In this document: positions 35,948 through 44,148 of the stretch, piece after piece | How positions within the stretch are numbered: the first letter of the stretch is position 1 | Layout: the number at the start of each line of letters is the position of its first letter | From: Bacilli bacterium | GTDB lineage: Bacteria > Bacillota_I > Bacilli_A > RF39 > UBA660 | Length of the DNA stretch: 64,000 nt | Direction of reading: 5' to 3' | Assembly: GCA_016293205.1 (NCBI GenBank) | Contig: JAEDES010000002.1 | Coordinates: 36,524-100,523 of the forward strand | Notes under the pieces: model-generated | What the model was told of the DNA's origin: nothing | Database searches by the model: none | The model's input: only the letters and a program-made list of their open reading frames with translations | Made by a program: the position numbers and the translations under genes

Positions 35948-36934
35948 ATGAGTATAATTGAAAATAAAAGAACATTAAATAAGACTATAAATAAAGCAAA
36001 AACCATCTTCTTAATGGCTCATAAGAACTTAGATTTAGACGCATTAGGAAGTTCTATCGGAATGTATATGATTTTGCAACAAAAAAAGAAAAATTGTTAC
36101 CTTATAATTGATGACCAAACTCACGAATTAGGTGTACAAAAAGTACTAAGAGAATTAGAAGGATGTATTAAGATAATTAAAAGTGAAGATGTAGATAAAT
36201 ATCTTAATAAAAAAGATCATAAAAACTTATTAATTATTCTTGATACAAACAAAGAAGAACTATTACAATCAAAAGATGTATTATCAAAAATAGAAAAGAA
36301 ATTAGTAATTGATCATCATGATTTAAGTAAAGACTCATTAAAAAACGTAATAATGATTAATGATACAGAGTCATCTAGTACTTGTGAAATGATAACAGAT
36401 TTAGTAGAATATTATGACATAGATGTTGATCCGTACTATGCAACTATTTTACTTGCAGGTATTGTATTAGATACAAGCAATTTTATGTTAAAAACAAAAT
36501 CAGAAACATATTATGCCGCTTATTATTTATCAAGTCTAGGAGCAAGTGCTAAAAAAGTACAATATCTATTAAAACAAGATATAGAAGATTATACAGAAAG
36601 ACAAAAATTAATGTCGGATATTGAAACAATAGATAGAAGAATTGCCTTTACAAAAGCAACACCATATACAATCTATCGTAAAGAAGATTTAGCAAGAACA
36701 GCCGATACATTATTATTCTTTAATAATATTGAAGCATCATTTGTTGTAGGAAAGATTGGTAAAGATACAATTGGTGTAAGTGCAAGAAGCTTAGGAAACT
36801 ACGACATTAGTAAAATAATGACTAAATTAGGTGGAGGAGGTACTCCTCAACAAGGAGCAGCTAAGTTCGAAAAGACTACTATTAGTAAAGTAGAACAAGA
36901 TGTTAAGAAAATAATTAAAGAAATGGGTGAATAA
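35948..36934 (+). CDS. DHH-DHHA1 phosphodiesterase, GdpP-like catalytic half only
   Basis: The position (directly upstream of rplI and dnaB) is that of gdpP, the c-di-AMP phosphodiesterase. The 328 residues hold only the DHH and DHHA1 domains: [16 protein letters not shown] (His25, Asp29, Asp31), ILDTNK, VIDHHD (DHH at 122-124) and GIVLDTSNF. The two transmembrane helices, PAS and degenerate GGDEF domains of GdpP (about 650 aa) are missing; the upstream 87 bp contain just a terminator, a candidate TATAAT and AGGAGG. The DHHA1 motif GGGGH reads GGGGT (295-299). So it is predicted to be soluble, without haem or (p)ppGpp sensing through PAS. It may cleave c-di-AMP or, like NrnA/Pde2, pApA or nanoRNA. 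Confidence 0.82.
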   Translation: MSIIENKRTLNKTINKAKTIFLMAHKNLDLDALGSSIGMYMILQQKKKNCYLIIDDQTHELGVQKVLRELEGCIKIIKSEDVDKYLNKKDHKNLLIILDTNKEELLQSKDVLSKIEKKLVIDHHDLSKDSLKNVIMINDTESSSTCEMITDLVEYYDIDVDPYYATILLAGIVLDTSNFMLKTKSETYYAAYYLSSLGASAKKVQYLLKQDIEDYTERQKLMSDIETIDRRIAFTKATPYTIYRKEDLARTADTLLFFNNIEASFVVGKIGKDTIGVSARSLGNYDISKIMTKLGGGGTPQQGAAKFEKTTISKVEQDVKKIIKEMGE

Positions 36935-36935
36935 A

Positions 36936-37376
36936 ATGGAAGTAATTTTTATTAAAGATTTAAAAAATCAAGGTAAAAAGGGACAAATCAAGAATGTAAA
37001 AGATGGGTATGCAGAAAACTTCCTAATTAAAAATGGTTATGCAGTAATCAAAAATAAAGAAAACCTAGCTAAATTAGAAAGAGAAAAATCTAATAAAGCA
37101 AAAGAAGATGCTGCAGCAAAACAACAAGCTACAGAGTTAAAAAAAGAATTAGATAAAGTAATTTTAGAATTTAAAGTAAAAACTGGTGAAGGAGATAAAG
37201 TCTTCGGAAGTATCAGTGTTAAGCAAATAAAAGATGAATTATTAAAGAAAAACTATAAAATAGAGAAGAGTCAAATTGAAATAATATCTCAAATATCTTC
37301 TCTAGGATTCCACAATGTAAATATCAATTTATATCCAGGAATCACAGCAGTAGTAAAAGTACACGTAATAAAGTAG
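36936..37376 (+). CDS. rplI: Ribosomal protein bL9
   Basis: Two-domain protein with a long connecting helix on the 50S L1 stalk. The 146 residues start [36 protein letters not shown], the bL9 N-domain, then a Lys/Ala-rich helix and the C-domain ([13 protein letters not shown]). The ATG at 36936 overlaps the region just after the phosphodiesterase stop; an in-frame GTG at 36927 lies within the ribosome site and is rejected. Confidence 0.96.
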   Translation: MEVIFIKDLKNQGKKGQIKNVKDGYAENFLIKNGYAVIKNKENLAKLEREKSNKAKEDAAAKQQATELKKELDKVILEFKVKTGEGDKVFGSISVKQIKDELLKKNYKIEKSQIEIISQISSLGFHNVNINLYPGITAVVKVHVIK

Positions 37377-37388
37377 AGGTGAATATGT

Positions 37389-38747
37389 ATGGCACTAAGA
37401 AATATGCCAAGTAATATTGAAGCTGAGCAATCTTTATTAGGTGCATGTTTCTTATCAAAAAATGCCTTACAAAAAGCCGGAGAAACATTGTTACCTGAGT
37501 CGTTTTACGATGAAAAGAACGGAAAAATATATGCTGCAATGCTAAATCTTATGGAATCAAGAACTCCTATAGATTTAACAACCGTTACAAGCTATTTAAA
37601 AAATCATAATCAATTAACAGAAGTTGGAGGAGTAGAATACCTAACAGAAGTATTAAATATAGTTCCAACAGCAGCCAATGCAGAATATTACATAAAAGAT
37701 ATAGAAGAATCACATTTATTAAGGAATTTAATAACAACCGCTGAAGAAATAGCATCTGCTGGATATCAACCGGATTTAACAGTAAATGATGTTTTAGATA
37801 ATGCAGAAAAGAAAATTCTTAATATAGTAAAGAATAGAAAAGCAAGTGAATTTAGATCAATTAAAGATGTTTTAGCAAAAACACAATCTGACTTAGAAAG
37901 ACTTTCAGAAAATAAAGGTGAGATTACTGGATTATCAACAGGTTGGTATGATTTAGATAAATTAACAACAGGATTACATGCAAATGAATTTATTATTATT
38001 GCAGCTCGTCCCGCTATGGGAAAAACTGCTTTTGCATTAAATCTTGCGACTCATGTTGCCATGACACAACCAAAATCAGTTGCCTTATTTAACTTGGAAA
38101 TGTCTGCTGAACAATTAGCAATGCGTATTTTATCTTCATTAGGTCAATTAGAAGGATTTAAACTACGTACAGGTAATTTAATGAATAATGACTGGAAAAG
38201 AATAAATGAAGCATCATCACAATTATCAACAACAAATTTATTTATAGATGACACTCCTGGTATAACAATTGGAGAAATAAGAGCAAAATGTAGACGTTTA
38301 GCAAGCAGTGAAAAAGGACTTGCTTTAGTTATGATCGACTATTTACAACTTATTTCTGGAGGGAAAAACTATGGAACAAATCGTCAACAAGAGGTTTCAG
38401 ATATATCAAGAAGTTTAAAGACTTTAGCTCTAGAATTAGGTGTTCCAGTAATAGCTTTATCACAATTATCACGTAGTGTTGAAGGAAGAGAAGATAAACG
38501 ACCATTAATGAGTGACTTACGTGAATCAGGTTCAATTGAACAAGATGCCGATATCGTAGCATTCTTATATCGTGATGATTATTATAATAAAGAAGCTCGT
38601 ACTGAAGATAATAACAGTATAAGTGAACTTATAATAGGTAAGCACCGTAATGGACCAACCGCAACAATCGAATTATTATTTAAAAAGAATACATCAACAT
38701 TTCTAAATCTAAGAAAAGAAAAGGATAATGTGGAGGGGATACAATAA
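37389..38747 (+). CDS. dnaB: Replicative DNA helicase DnaB
   Basis: Hexameric helicase (DnaC in B. subtilis). The 452 residues have the N-terminal DnaB domain (MPSNIEAEQSLLGACFL) and the RecA-like core: Walker A AARPAMGKTAFALNLA, then FNLEMSAEQLAMRIL, LVMIDYLQLISG, LSQLSRSVEGREDKRP and DLRESGSIEQDADIVAFLYR. AGGTGAATATGT precedes the ATG. The stop overlaps the next start (TAATG). Confidence 0.97.
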   Translation: MALRNMPSNIEAEQSLLGACFLSKNALQKAGETLLPESFYDEKNGKIYAAMLNLMESRTPIDLTTVTSYLKNHNQLTEVGGVEYLTEVLNIVPTAANAEYYIKDIEESHLLRNLITTAEEIASAGYQPDLTVNDVLDNAEKKILNIVKNRKASEFRSIKDVLAKTQSDLERLSENKGEITGLSTGWYDLDKLTTGLHANEFIIIAARPAMGKTAFALNLATHVAMTQPKSVALFNLEMSAEQLAMRILSSLGQLEGFKLRTGNLMNNDWKRINEASSQLSTTNLFIDDTPGITIGEIRAKCRRLASSEKGLALVMIDYLQLISGGKNYGTNRQQEVSDISRSLKTLALELGVPVIALSQLSRSVEGREDKRPLMSDLRESGSIEQDADIVAFLYRDDYYNKEARTEDNNSISELIIGKHRNGPTATIELLFKKNTSTFLNLRKEKDNVEGIQ

Positions 38748-40258
38748 TGAAAAAGGATCTTAAAAAAATAACGATTCTATTAATTATTCTATGTTCTATA
38801 ATTACAACTGGAACAAGTTTAGTAACGAAAACACCTCAAAAAGTATATAGAGTGTATTTAAAAGGTGACTCACTAGGAATAATTAAATCAAAGACAGAAC
38901 TTGAAGATTATATTAATGAAAAACAAATAGAAATAAAGAAAAAATATAATGTAGATAAAGTATATATTCCATCTGATTTGGATATTGTAAAAGAAGTAAC
39001 ATTTAACAATAATATTACTTCTGTAAAAAGTATTTATAATAAGATTAAAGATAAATCACCGTTCACAATCAATGGATATAAAATAAGTATAAAAGGTGCA
39101 ACAGCAAAAACATTAAATGGACAAGATATTTCTACTAAGAATTTAACAGTATATGTATTAGATAAAGAAGTATTTAAAAAGTCTATTTATAATACAGTTA
39201 AAGCCTTTATTCCAGAAGCAAGTTATGAAGCGTTTGCTAATGATACACAAGAAAAAATTACTGATACTGGAGAAATAATTGAAAATATTTATATTCAAAA
39301 TAAAATAACAATTAAAGAACAAAATATTCCAGTAAATAAAGTAATATATCAAGATGAAAAAGAATTAAGTCAATACTTAATGTTTGGAACAACTGATCCT
39401 CAACAAACTTATACAGTTCAAGATGGAGATACAATTACAGATGTTGCTTTCAATAACAAAGTATCAACTGAAGAATTCTTAATTGCCAATCCTGAATTTA
39501 CAAATGAAAATAGTTTGTTATATCCCGGACAAAAAGTAACAATTGGTATTTTAAAACCTCAATTTAATGTTTTACAACAAGATTATGTTGTAAAAAGAGA
39601 AGTAACAAACTATCAAACAGAAACAAGACTAGATAATACCAAATATACTAATTACTCAGTAACAATTCAAAATGGTATTAAAGGAGAAAATAAAGTAACT
39701 CAAAGAGTTACAAAGATTAATGGTCAAATAACAAATATTGAACCATTAACAACAGAAGTTTTAAAGGAACCAGTAAAAGAAATAGTTATCAAAGGAACTA
39801 GAACATATAGCATTGGATGGGGAACAGTAGTACCTGTCGGTGGAAATTGGGGATGGCCAGCATCATGTTCATCAATATCAAGTCATTATGGTTGGCGTTG
39901 GGGAACATTACATGATGGTGTAGACATTGCAGGATGTGGATATGGTTCAAATATCTTCGCTGCAGAAGCTGGAGTAGTCGTTGAATCTAAAAAGAAATAT
40001 GGTGGATACGCTGGAGGATATGGAGATAATGGTGAATATATTATTATTGACCATCAAAATGGATTCTTTACACTCTACGCACATATGTGTCCAGGATGTC
40101 GTTATGTTAAAACTGGAGATGTAGTATATAAAGGTCAGCCAATCGGTGGAATGGGTAGAACCGGGGCTGCAACAGGAGTACACTTACACTTTGGATTATG
40201 GCGTGGTAAACCTTATTCTGGTGGTTCACAATCAATTAATCCAATGACATTGTATTAA
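38747..40258 (+). CDS. M23 metallopeptidase with LysM and G5 domains
   Basis: Predicted exported peptidoglycan endopeptidase of 503 residues. In order: an N-terminal membrane segment (about 8-25), a long region of unclear fold, a LysM domain (YTVQDGDTITDVAFNNKVSTEEF, about 222-265), a G5-like region (YVVKREVTNYQTETR...) and the C-terminal M23 domain. Zinc ligands are visible in LHDGVDIAG (HxxxD) and HLHFGLW (HxH), so it should be active. It sits where Bacillus has walRK-walH-walI before yycJ; none of these is present, so a cell-wall hydrolase replaces the cell-wall regulator at this locus. Confidence 0.88.
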   Translation: MKKDLKKITILLIILCSIITTGTSLVTKTPQKVYRVYLKGDSLGIIKSKTELEDYINEKQIEIKKKYNVDKVYIPSDLDIVKEVTFNNNITSVKSIYNKIKDKSPFTINGYKISIKGATAKTLNGQDISTKNLTVYVLDKEVFKKSIYNTVKAFIPEASYEAFANDTQEKITDTGEIIENIYIQNKITIKEQNIPVNKVIYQDEKELSQYLMFGTTDPQQTYTVQDGDTITDVAFNNKVSTEEFLIANPEFTNENSLLYPGQKVTIGILKPQFNVLQQDYVVKREVTNYQTETRLDNTKYTNYSVTIQNGIKGENKVTQRVTKINGQITNIEPLTTEVLKEPVKEIVIKGTRTYSIGWGTVVPVGGNWGWPASCSSISSHYGWRWGTLHDGVDIAGCGYGSNIFAAEAGVVVESKKKYGGYAGGYGDNGEYIIIDHQNGFFTLYAHMCPGCRYVKTGDVVYKGQPIGGMGRTGAATGVHLHFGLWRGKPYSGGSQSINPMTLY

Positions 40259-41007
40259 TGAAAATACAAACAATCGCAAGCGGATCAAAAGGAAATTGTT
40301 CAATTATATTATGTGGTGATACCAATATAATCATTGATATGGGAGTTTCCTACTTAACTTTAAAAAAGAGTTTAGAAGAAAATTCCCTTTCTTTTGAACA
40401 ATTTTCTGGAATTTTAATTACCCATTGTCATAAAGACCATATCAATGGACTTGCATCATTAGTAAAACATACCAATTTACATGCATTTATTCCAAGAGAT
40501 ATGTATGACAGTTTAAAAGAATATATACCACTATCAAGATGTGAATTTATAGATGATAATTTCAATATAAATGATGTAGAAGTAGAATTAATTCATACAT
40601 CACATGATGCTCCATCATCTGTAGGATTCATTATTAATCATAACGACAAAAGTCTTGTATATGTAACAGATACAGGATATATAAATAGAAAATATTTAGC
40701 AAAAATGGTAAATAAAGATTTATATCTAATAGAAAGTAATCATGATGAAGTAATGCTAATGGATGGTCCATATCCAAGATTCTTAAAAGAAAGAGTTATA
40801 AGTGATATTGGCCATTTATCTAATACAACAACATCTAAATACTTAAAGAAAATAATTGGTCCAAGAACAAAAAATATTATTTTAGCCCACTTAAGTGAGA
40901 AAAATAATACAGAAGAAAAAGCTCTTGAAGCTATAAAAGAACAAGAAATAGATGTAAATATAACAATTGCAAGACAATATGAAAATGGACCAATAATAGA
41001 GGTGTAA
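40258..41007 (+). CDS. yycJ: YycJ/WalJ metallo-beta-lactamase-fold protein
   Basis: MBL-fold hydrolase of the YycJ/WalJ family, a 5'-exonuclease linked to DNA repair and coordination of division in streptococci and Bacillus. The 249 residues start MKIQTIASGSKGNCSIILCGDTNIIIDMG, with the metal-binding HCHKDH motif, VTDTGYI and LIESNHDEVML and LAHLSEKNN. The start overlaps the stop of the upstream M23 gene; rlmH follows after 1 bp. Confidence 0.93.
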   Translation: MKIQTIASGSKGNCSIILCGDTNIIIDMGVSYLTLKKSLEENSLSFEQFSGILITHCHKDHINGLASLVKHTNLHAFIPRDMYDSLKEYIPLSRCEFIDDNFNINDVEVELIHTSHDAPSSVGFIINHNDKSLVYVTDTGYINRKYLAKMVNKDLYLIESNHDEVMLMDGPYPRFLKERVISDIGHLSNTTTSKYLKKIIGPRTKNIILAHLSEKNNTEEKALEAIKEQEIDVNITIARQYENGPIIEV

Positions 41008-41008
41008 T

Positions 41009-41464
41009 ATGATAAAGTTAATCACTGTAGGAACAATCAAAGAAAAGTACTTAAAAGATGCTATAGATGAATATACTAAAAGAATAAAAAAATATACTAA
41101 TATTGAATTAATAGAAGTAAAAGATGAAGGTTTAGTAGAGGAGTCAAAAGCAATTTTCCTAGAAGCAGAAAAGATAAAAAAACATCTAAGTCCAAGAGAT
41201 TATATAATTACAATGGAAATTGAAGGAAAACAACTAACATCAGAAGAGTTTTCAGAAAAACTAAATCAAATTCAAATAGAAAACAGTAATATAGTATTTA
41301 TAATAGGTGGAAGCTATGGATTAAGTGATGAAATTAAACAAATGTCTAAATTGCACTTATCATTCTCAAAAATGACATTCCCTCATCAGTTATTTAGAGT
41401 CCTTCTCTTAGAGCAAATATATCGTTGTTATAAAATACTTAACAATGAAAGTTATCACAAGTAG
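41009..41464 (+). CDS. rlmH: 23S rRNA (pseudouridine1915-N3)-methyltransferase RlmH
   Basis: SPOUT-fold methyltransferase acting on pseudouridine 1915. The 151 residues start MIKLITVGTIKEKYLKDAIDEYTKRIKKY and end with the knot motif FIIGGSYGLSDEI and FPHQLFRVLLLEQIYRCYKI, diagnostic of RlmH. yycJ-rlmH adjacency is common in Bacilli. Confidence 0.96.
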   Translation: MIKLITVGTIKEKYLKDAIDEYTKRIKKYTNIELIEVKDEGLVEESKAIFLEAEKIKKHLSPRDYIITMEIEGKQLTSEEFSEKLNQIQIENSNIVFIIGGSYGLSDEIKQMSKLHLSFSKMTFPHQLFRVLLLEQIYRCYKILNNESYHK

Positions 41465-41473
41465 GAGGAAAAT

Positions 41474-42136
41474 ATGATAGGAAATACATGGGATTCTTTA
41501 TTAACTGAAGAAGTAAATAAAGAATATTTTAAAGAATTAATAAATTATGTAAATAATGAGTATAAACAAAAAACAATTTATCCAAAGAAAACAGAAGTAT
41601 TTAATGCATTTAAATATACAGATTACAATAATGTAAAAGTAGTAATTCTAGGTCAAGATCCATATCATGGACCTAATCAAGCAGAAGGACTATCGTTCTC
41701 AGTAAGCAATGAAGTATTAAAACCACCATCATTAAAAAACATTTTTAAAGAACTAGAAAGTGATTTAGGAATACCTTTTCCAGAACATAATTCACTTAAA
41801 CCATGGGCAAAAGAAGGAGTATTATTACTTAATGCAGTACTTACAGTAGAAGAACATAAACCAGCATCTCATGCAAATAAAGGATGGGAAACATTCACGG
41901 ATGAGATTATAAAAATACTAAATAAAAAAGAGGAACCAGTAGTCTTCATTTTATGGGGAAATTATGCAAGAGAAAAGAAAAAATATATTACAAACCCAAT
42001 ACACTACATAATTGAATCTCCTCATCCATCTCCATTCTCTGCAAGAAATGGATTCTTTGGAAGTAAACCATTTTCAAAAACAAATGAATTCTTAAAAAGT
42101 AAAGGTTTAAAGGAAATAAACTGGAATGTTGAATAA
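41474..42136 (+). CDS. ung: Uracil-DNA glycosylase
   Basis: Removes uracil from DNA. The 220 residues include the catalytic water-activating motif LGQDPYHGPNQAEGLSFSV and the DNA-intercalation loop HPSPFSARNGFFGSKPFS, as in family 1 UDG. GGAGGA precedes the ATG, 9 bp after rlmH, so it belongs to that operon. A terminator overlaps its end. Confidence 0.97.
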   Translation: MIGNTWDSLLTEEVNKEYFKELINYVNNEYKQKTIYPKKTEVFNAFKYTDYNNVKVVILGQDPYHGPNQAEGLSFSVSNEVLKPPSLKNIFKELESDLGIPFPEHNSLKPWAKEGVLLLNAVLTVEEHKPASHANKGWETFTDEIIKILNKKEEPVVFILWGNYAREKKKYITNPIHYIIESPHPSPFSARNGFFGSKPFSKTNEFLKSKGLKEINWNVE

Positions 42137-42162
42137 GAAATAGACAACTATTTCTTTTTTTT
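42136..42162 (+). terminator. Terminator after ung
   Basis: AGAAATAG and CTATTTCT pair around ACAA, followed by a T-run. Confidence 0.85.
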
Positions 42163-42193
42163 ATTTTGATATATTTATACCAAGAAGTAGTAT

Positions 42194-42526
42194 ATGAAAA
42201 AGGTAATAATAATTATAACAGCAATACTATTATTAATAATAGGAGCACTTTTCTTCATATATAGAGAACAATCAGTTGCTATTCTAGGATAACATTCGTT
42301 TATAGAATTAGATAAAAGAGTAGAACAAAATATAAAAGATAATATGATAATGAATATAAAAGTATTTGAAAAACGACTAAAGTACTTAAAAAAACATAAT
42401 TATAAAACCTTAACAATGGCTGAATTTGAATGTTTTCATCGAGGAGAATGTGAAATACCAAGATTAAATATCTCTAATAAAATGACTATATGGAAATTTA
42501 AATTAAGAATAAATATTCCAAAATAA
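42194..42526 (+). pseudogene. Decayed polysaccharide deacetylase-like gene
   Basis: From ATG 42194 a signal-anchor-like sequence runs for 32 codons (hydrophobic about 4-22) to SVAILG, then TAA at 42290-42292. The same frame continues HSFIELDK, then FEKRLKYLKKHNYKTLTMAEF, and ends at TAA 42524-42526. This fits the N-terminal part of extracellular NodB-type deacetylases (VxxLxYHxF ... F...L.YL...GY..L...EF), with the stop exactly where the Tyr of YHxF should be (TAT or TAC to TAA). The catalytic TFDDG domain is absent, so there is a nonsense mutation plus a large 3' deletion. Only about the last 60 codons would be an open frame. Confidence 0.75.
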
Positions 42527-42552
42527 AAATACACAAAACTGTGTATTTTTTT
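42525..42552. terminator. Bidirectional terminator between the pseudogene and pta
   Basis: AAAAATACAC and GTGTATTTTT (10-bp stem, AAAACT loop) have A/T runs on both sides, serving the converging pseudogene and pta. Confidence 0.85.
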
Positions 42553-42554
42553 AA

Positions 42555-43550
42555 TTAATTATTTTGAGCTTGTACTGCTGTAATTGCAACAACTCCAACG
42601 ATATCATCTGCACTACATCCACGAGATAAATCATTTACTGGAGCAGCAATTCCTTGACAAATAGGTCCATAAGCTTCAGCTTTAGCAAGTCTTTGAACTA
42701 ATTTATATCCAATATTACCTGCATCTAAGTCTGGGAATATTAATACATTAGCATGTCCTGCAACTTCGCTTTCAGGAGCCTTAGAAGCAGCAATTTCAGG
42801 TATTATTGCGGCATCTAATTGCATTTCACCATCTATCTTGTATTGAGGATACATTTCTTTAGCAATTCTAACTCCCTCAACAACTTTATCAACATCAGCA
42901 TGTTTCGCACTACCCATAGTTGAATGAGATAACATTGCAACTCTAGGTTCAGCTTCAACAAGCAATTTAAAACTATCAGCACTACTTGCCGCAATAGCCG
43001 CTAACTTCTCAGGAGTAGGATTTTGTTCAAGTCCTGAATCTCCAAAGATAAATGTACCATTTTCTCCATATTCACAATTAGGTACAACCATTAAGAAAAA
43101 TGCCGATACTAACATAACTCCAGGTTTAGTCTTAATAATTTGTAAAGCAGGTCTAAGTGTATTAGAAGTAGAGTGACATGCACCAGATACAACACCATCA
43201 GCACGACCAGTTTTAACTAACATACATGCATAATACATATAATCTTCTAATAATAACTTTTTAGCCTCTTCATAAGTCATACCTTTACTTTTTCTTAATT
43301 CAACTAATTCATTAATTAATTCTTCTGTATATTCTTCAGTAAAAGGGTCTACTATAATAGCTTTACTAATATCATATCCTTGAGAAATCTCTAAAATATC
43401 TTCCTTCTTACCAACAATAACAACTTCTGCAAGATCTTCTCTTAAAATCTTCTCAGCTGCCTCTATAACTCTTTTATCCATAGATTCTGGTAAAACAATT
43501 CTCTTTTTATCACTTTTTGCTCTTTCTTTAATTCTATCTATAAAATTCAT
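42555..43550 (-). CDS. pta: Phosphate acetyltransferase
   Basis: Converts acetyl-CoA and phosphate to acetyl phosphate in overflow fermentation. The 331 residues start MNFIDRIKERAKSDKKRIVLPE, with GRADGVVSGACHSTSNTLRPALQIIKT, FGDSGLEQNPTPEKLAAIAASSAD, MLSHSTMGSA and the end LSRGCSADDIVGVVAITA, all characteristic. The frame is open to 43571, but the ATG at 43550 follows AGTAGG at the right spacing and matches family N-termini. It overlaps no gene and is downstream of a LemA-like gene on the same strand. Confidence 0.96.
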   Translation of the reverse strand: MNFIDRIKERAKSDKKRIVLPESMDKRVIEAAEKILREDLAEVVIVGKKEDILEISQGYDISKAIIVDPFTEEYTEELINELVELRKSKGMTYEEAKKLLLEDYMYYACMLVKTGRADGVVSGACHSTSNTLRPALQIIKTKPGVMLVSAFFLMVVPNCEYGENGTFIFGDSGLEQNPTPEKLAAIAASSADSFKLLVEAEPRVAMLSHSTMGSAKHADVDKVVEGVRIAKEMYPQYKIDGEMQLDAAIIPEIAASKAPESEVAGHANVLIFPDLDAGNIGYKLVQRLAKAEAYGPICQGIAAPVNDLSRGCSADDIVGVVAITAVQAQNN

Positions 43551-43560
43551 ACTACACATC

Positions 43561-44094
43561 CTACTTCTCATTTAATATTTCATACATTTCTCTTTTTTCA
43601 TTATTATGAAATTGTTTCTTCTTATATCTAAATAAAAATGCAACTAATTTAGATGGAAAACTAACAACTAACTTATTAAATTCAACTACATTATCATTGT
43701 AATAGTTAATTGATCCAACAATCATATCTTCATTATCATTAAGTTCTTCTATAATACTAACTAATGCTTCACTTTTATATAATTTTTCATTTTCATCTAA
43801 TAATTTAAATAAATCATAAGAACAATCTTTCAAAATACTATTAATTTCAAAATGATTAAAATTATTACTATCCCAATCATTAATCTTCTCTAAGAATTCT
43901 TCTAACTTTAATTCCTTCTTAATAATAGGTCTAGTTCTTTCTAATAATTCACGTTTCTTATCTAATAAAACCCCAATATTATTTTCTGCTTCATCAATTT
44001 TTATAATGCAAAATTGAAATTTATTATGATAAATAGATATTATAGTTACTAATATAAATAATAGTCCTACAACACTACCAATAATTATATACAT
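43561..44094 (-). CDS. LemA-family membrane protein
   Basis: 177 residues: an N-terminal transmembrane helix (about 3-21) followed by a helical domain. The LemA pattern is visible: DEAENNIGVLLDKKRELLERTRPII near the start, then EELNDNEDMIVGSINYYNDNVVEFNKLVVSFPSKLVAFLFRYKKKQF at the end (family: E..I..AR..YN..V..YN.....FP..L.....). Function in bacteria is not established; topology is a single helix with a coiled, cytoplasmic or extracytoplasmic helical bundle. Divergence from typical LemA is considerable. Likely co-transcribed with pta. Confidence 0.78.
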   Translation of the reverse strand: MYIIIGSVVGLLFILVTIISIYHNKFQFCIIKIDEAENNIGVLLDKKRELLERTRPIIKKELKLEEFLEKINDWDSNNFNHFEINSILKDCSYDLFKLLDENEKLYKSEALVSIIEELNDNEDMIVGSINYYNDNVVEFNKLVVSFPSKLVAFLFRYKKKQFHNNEKREMYEILNEK

Positions 44095-44148
44095 ATCATC
44101 ACCTCAATGCTATACCAATTATAGCAAAAAAGGGTCTTTAAATCAATT

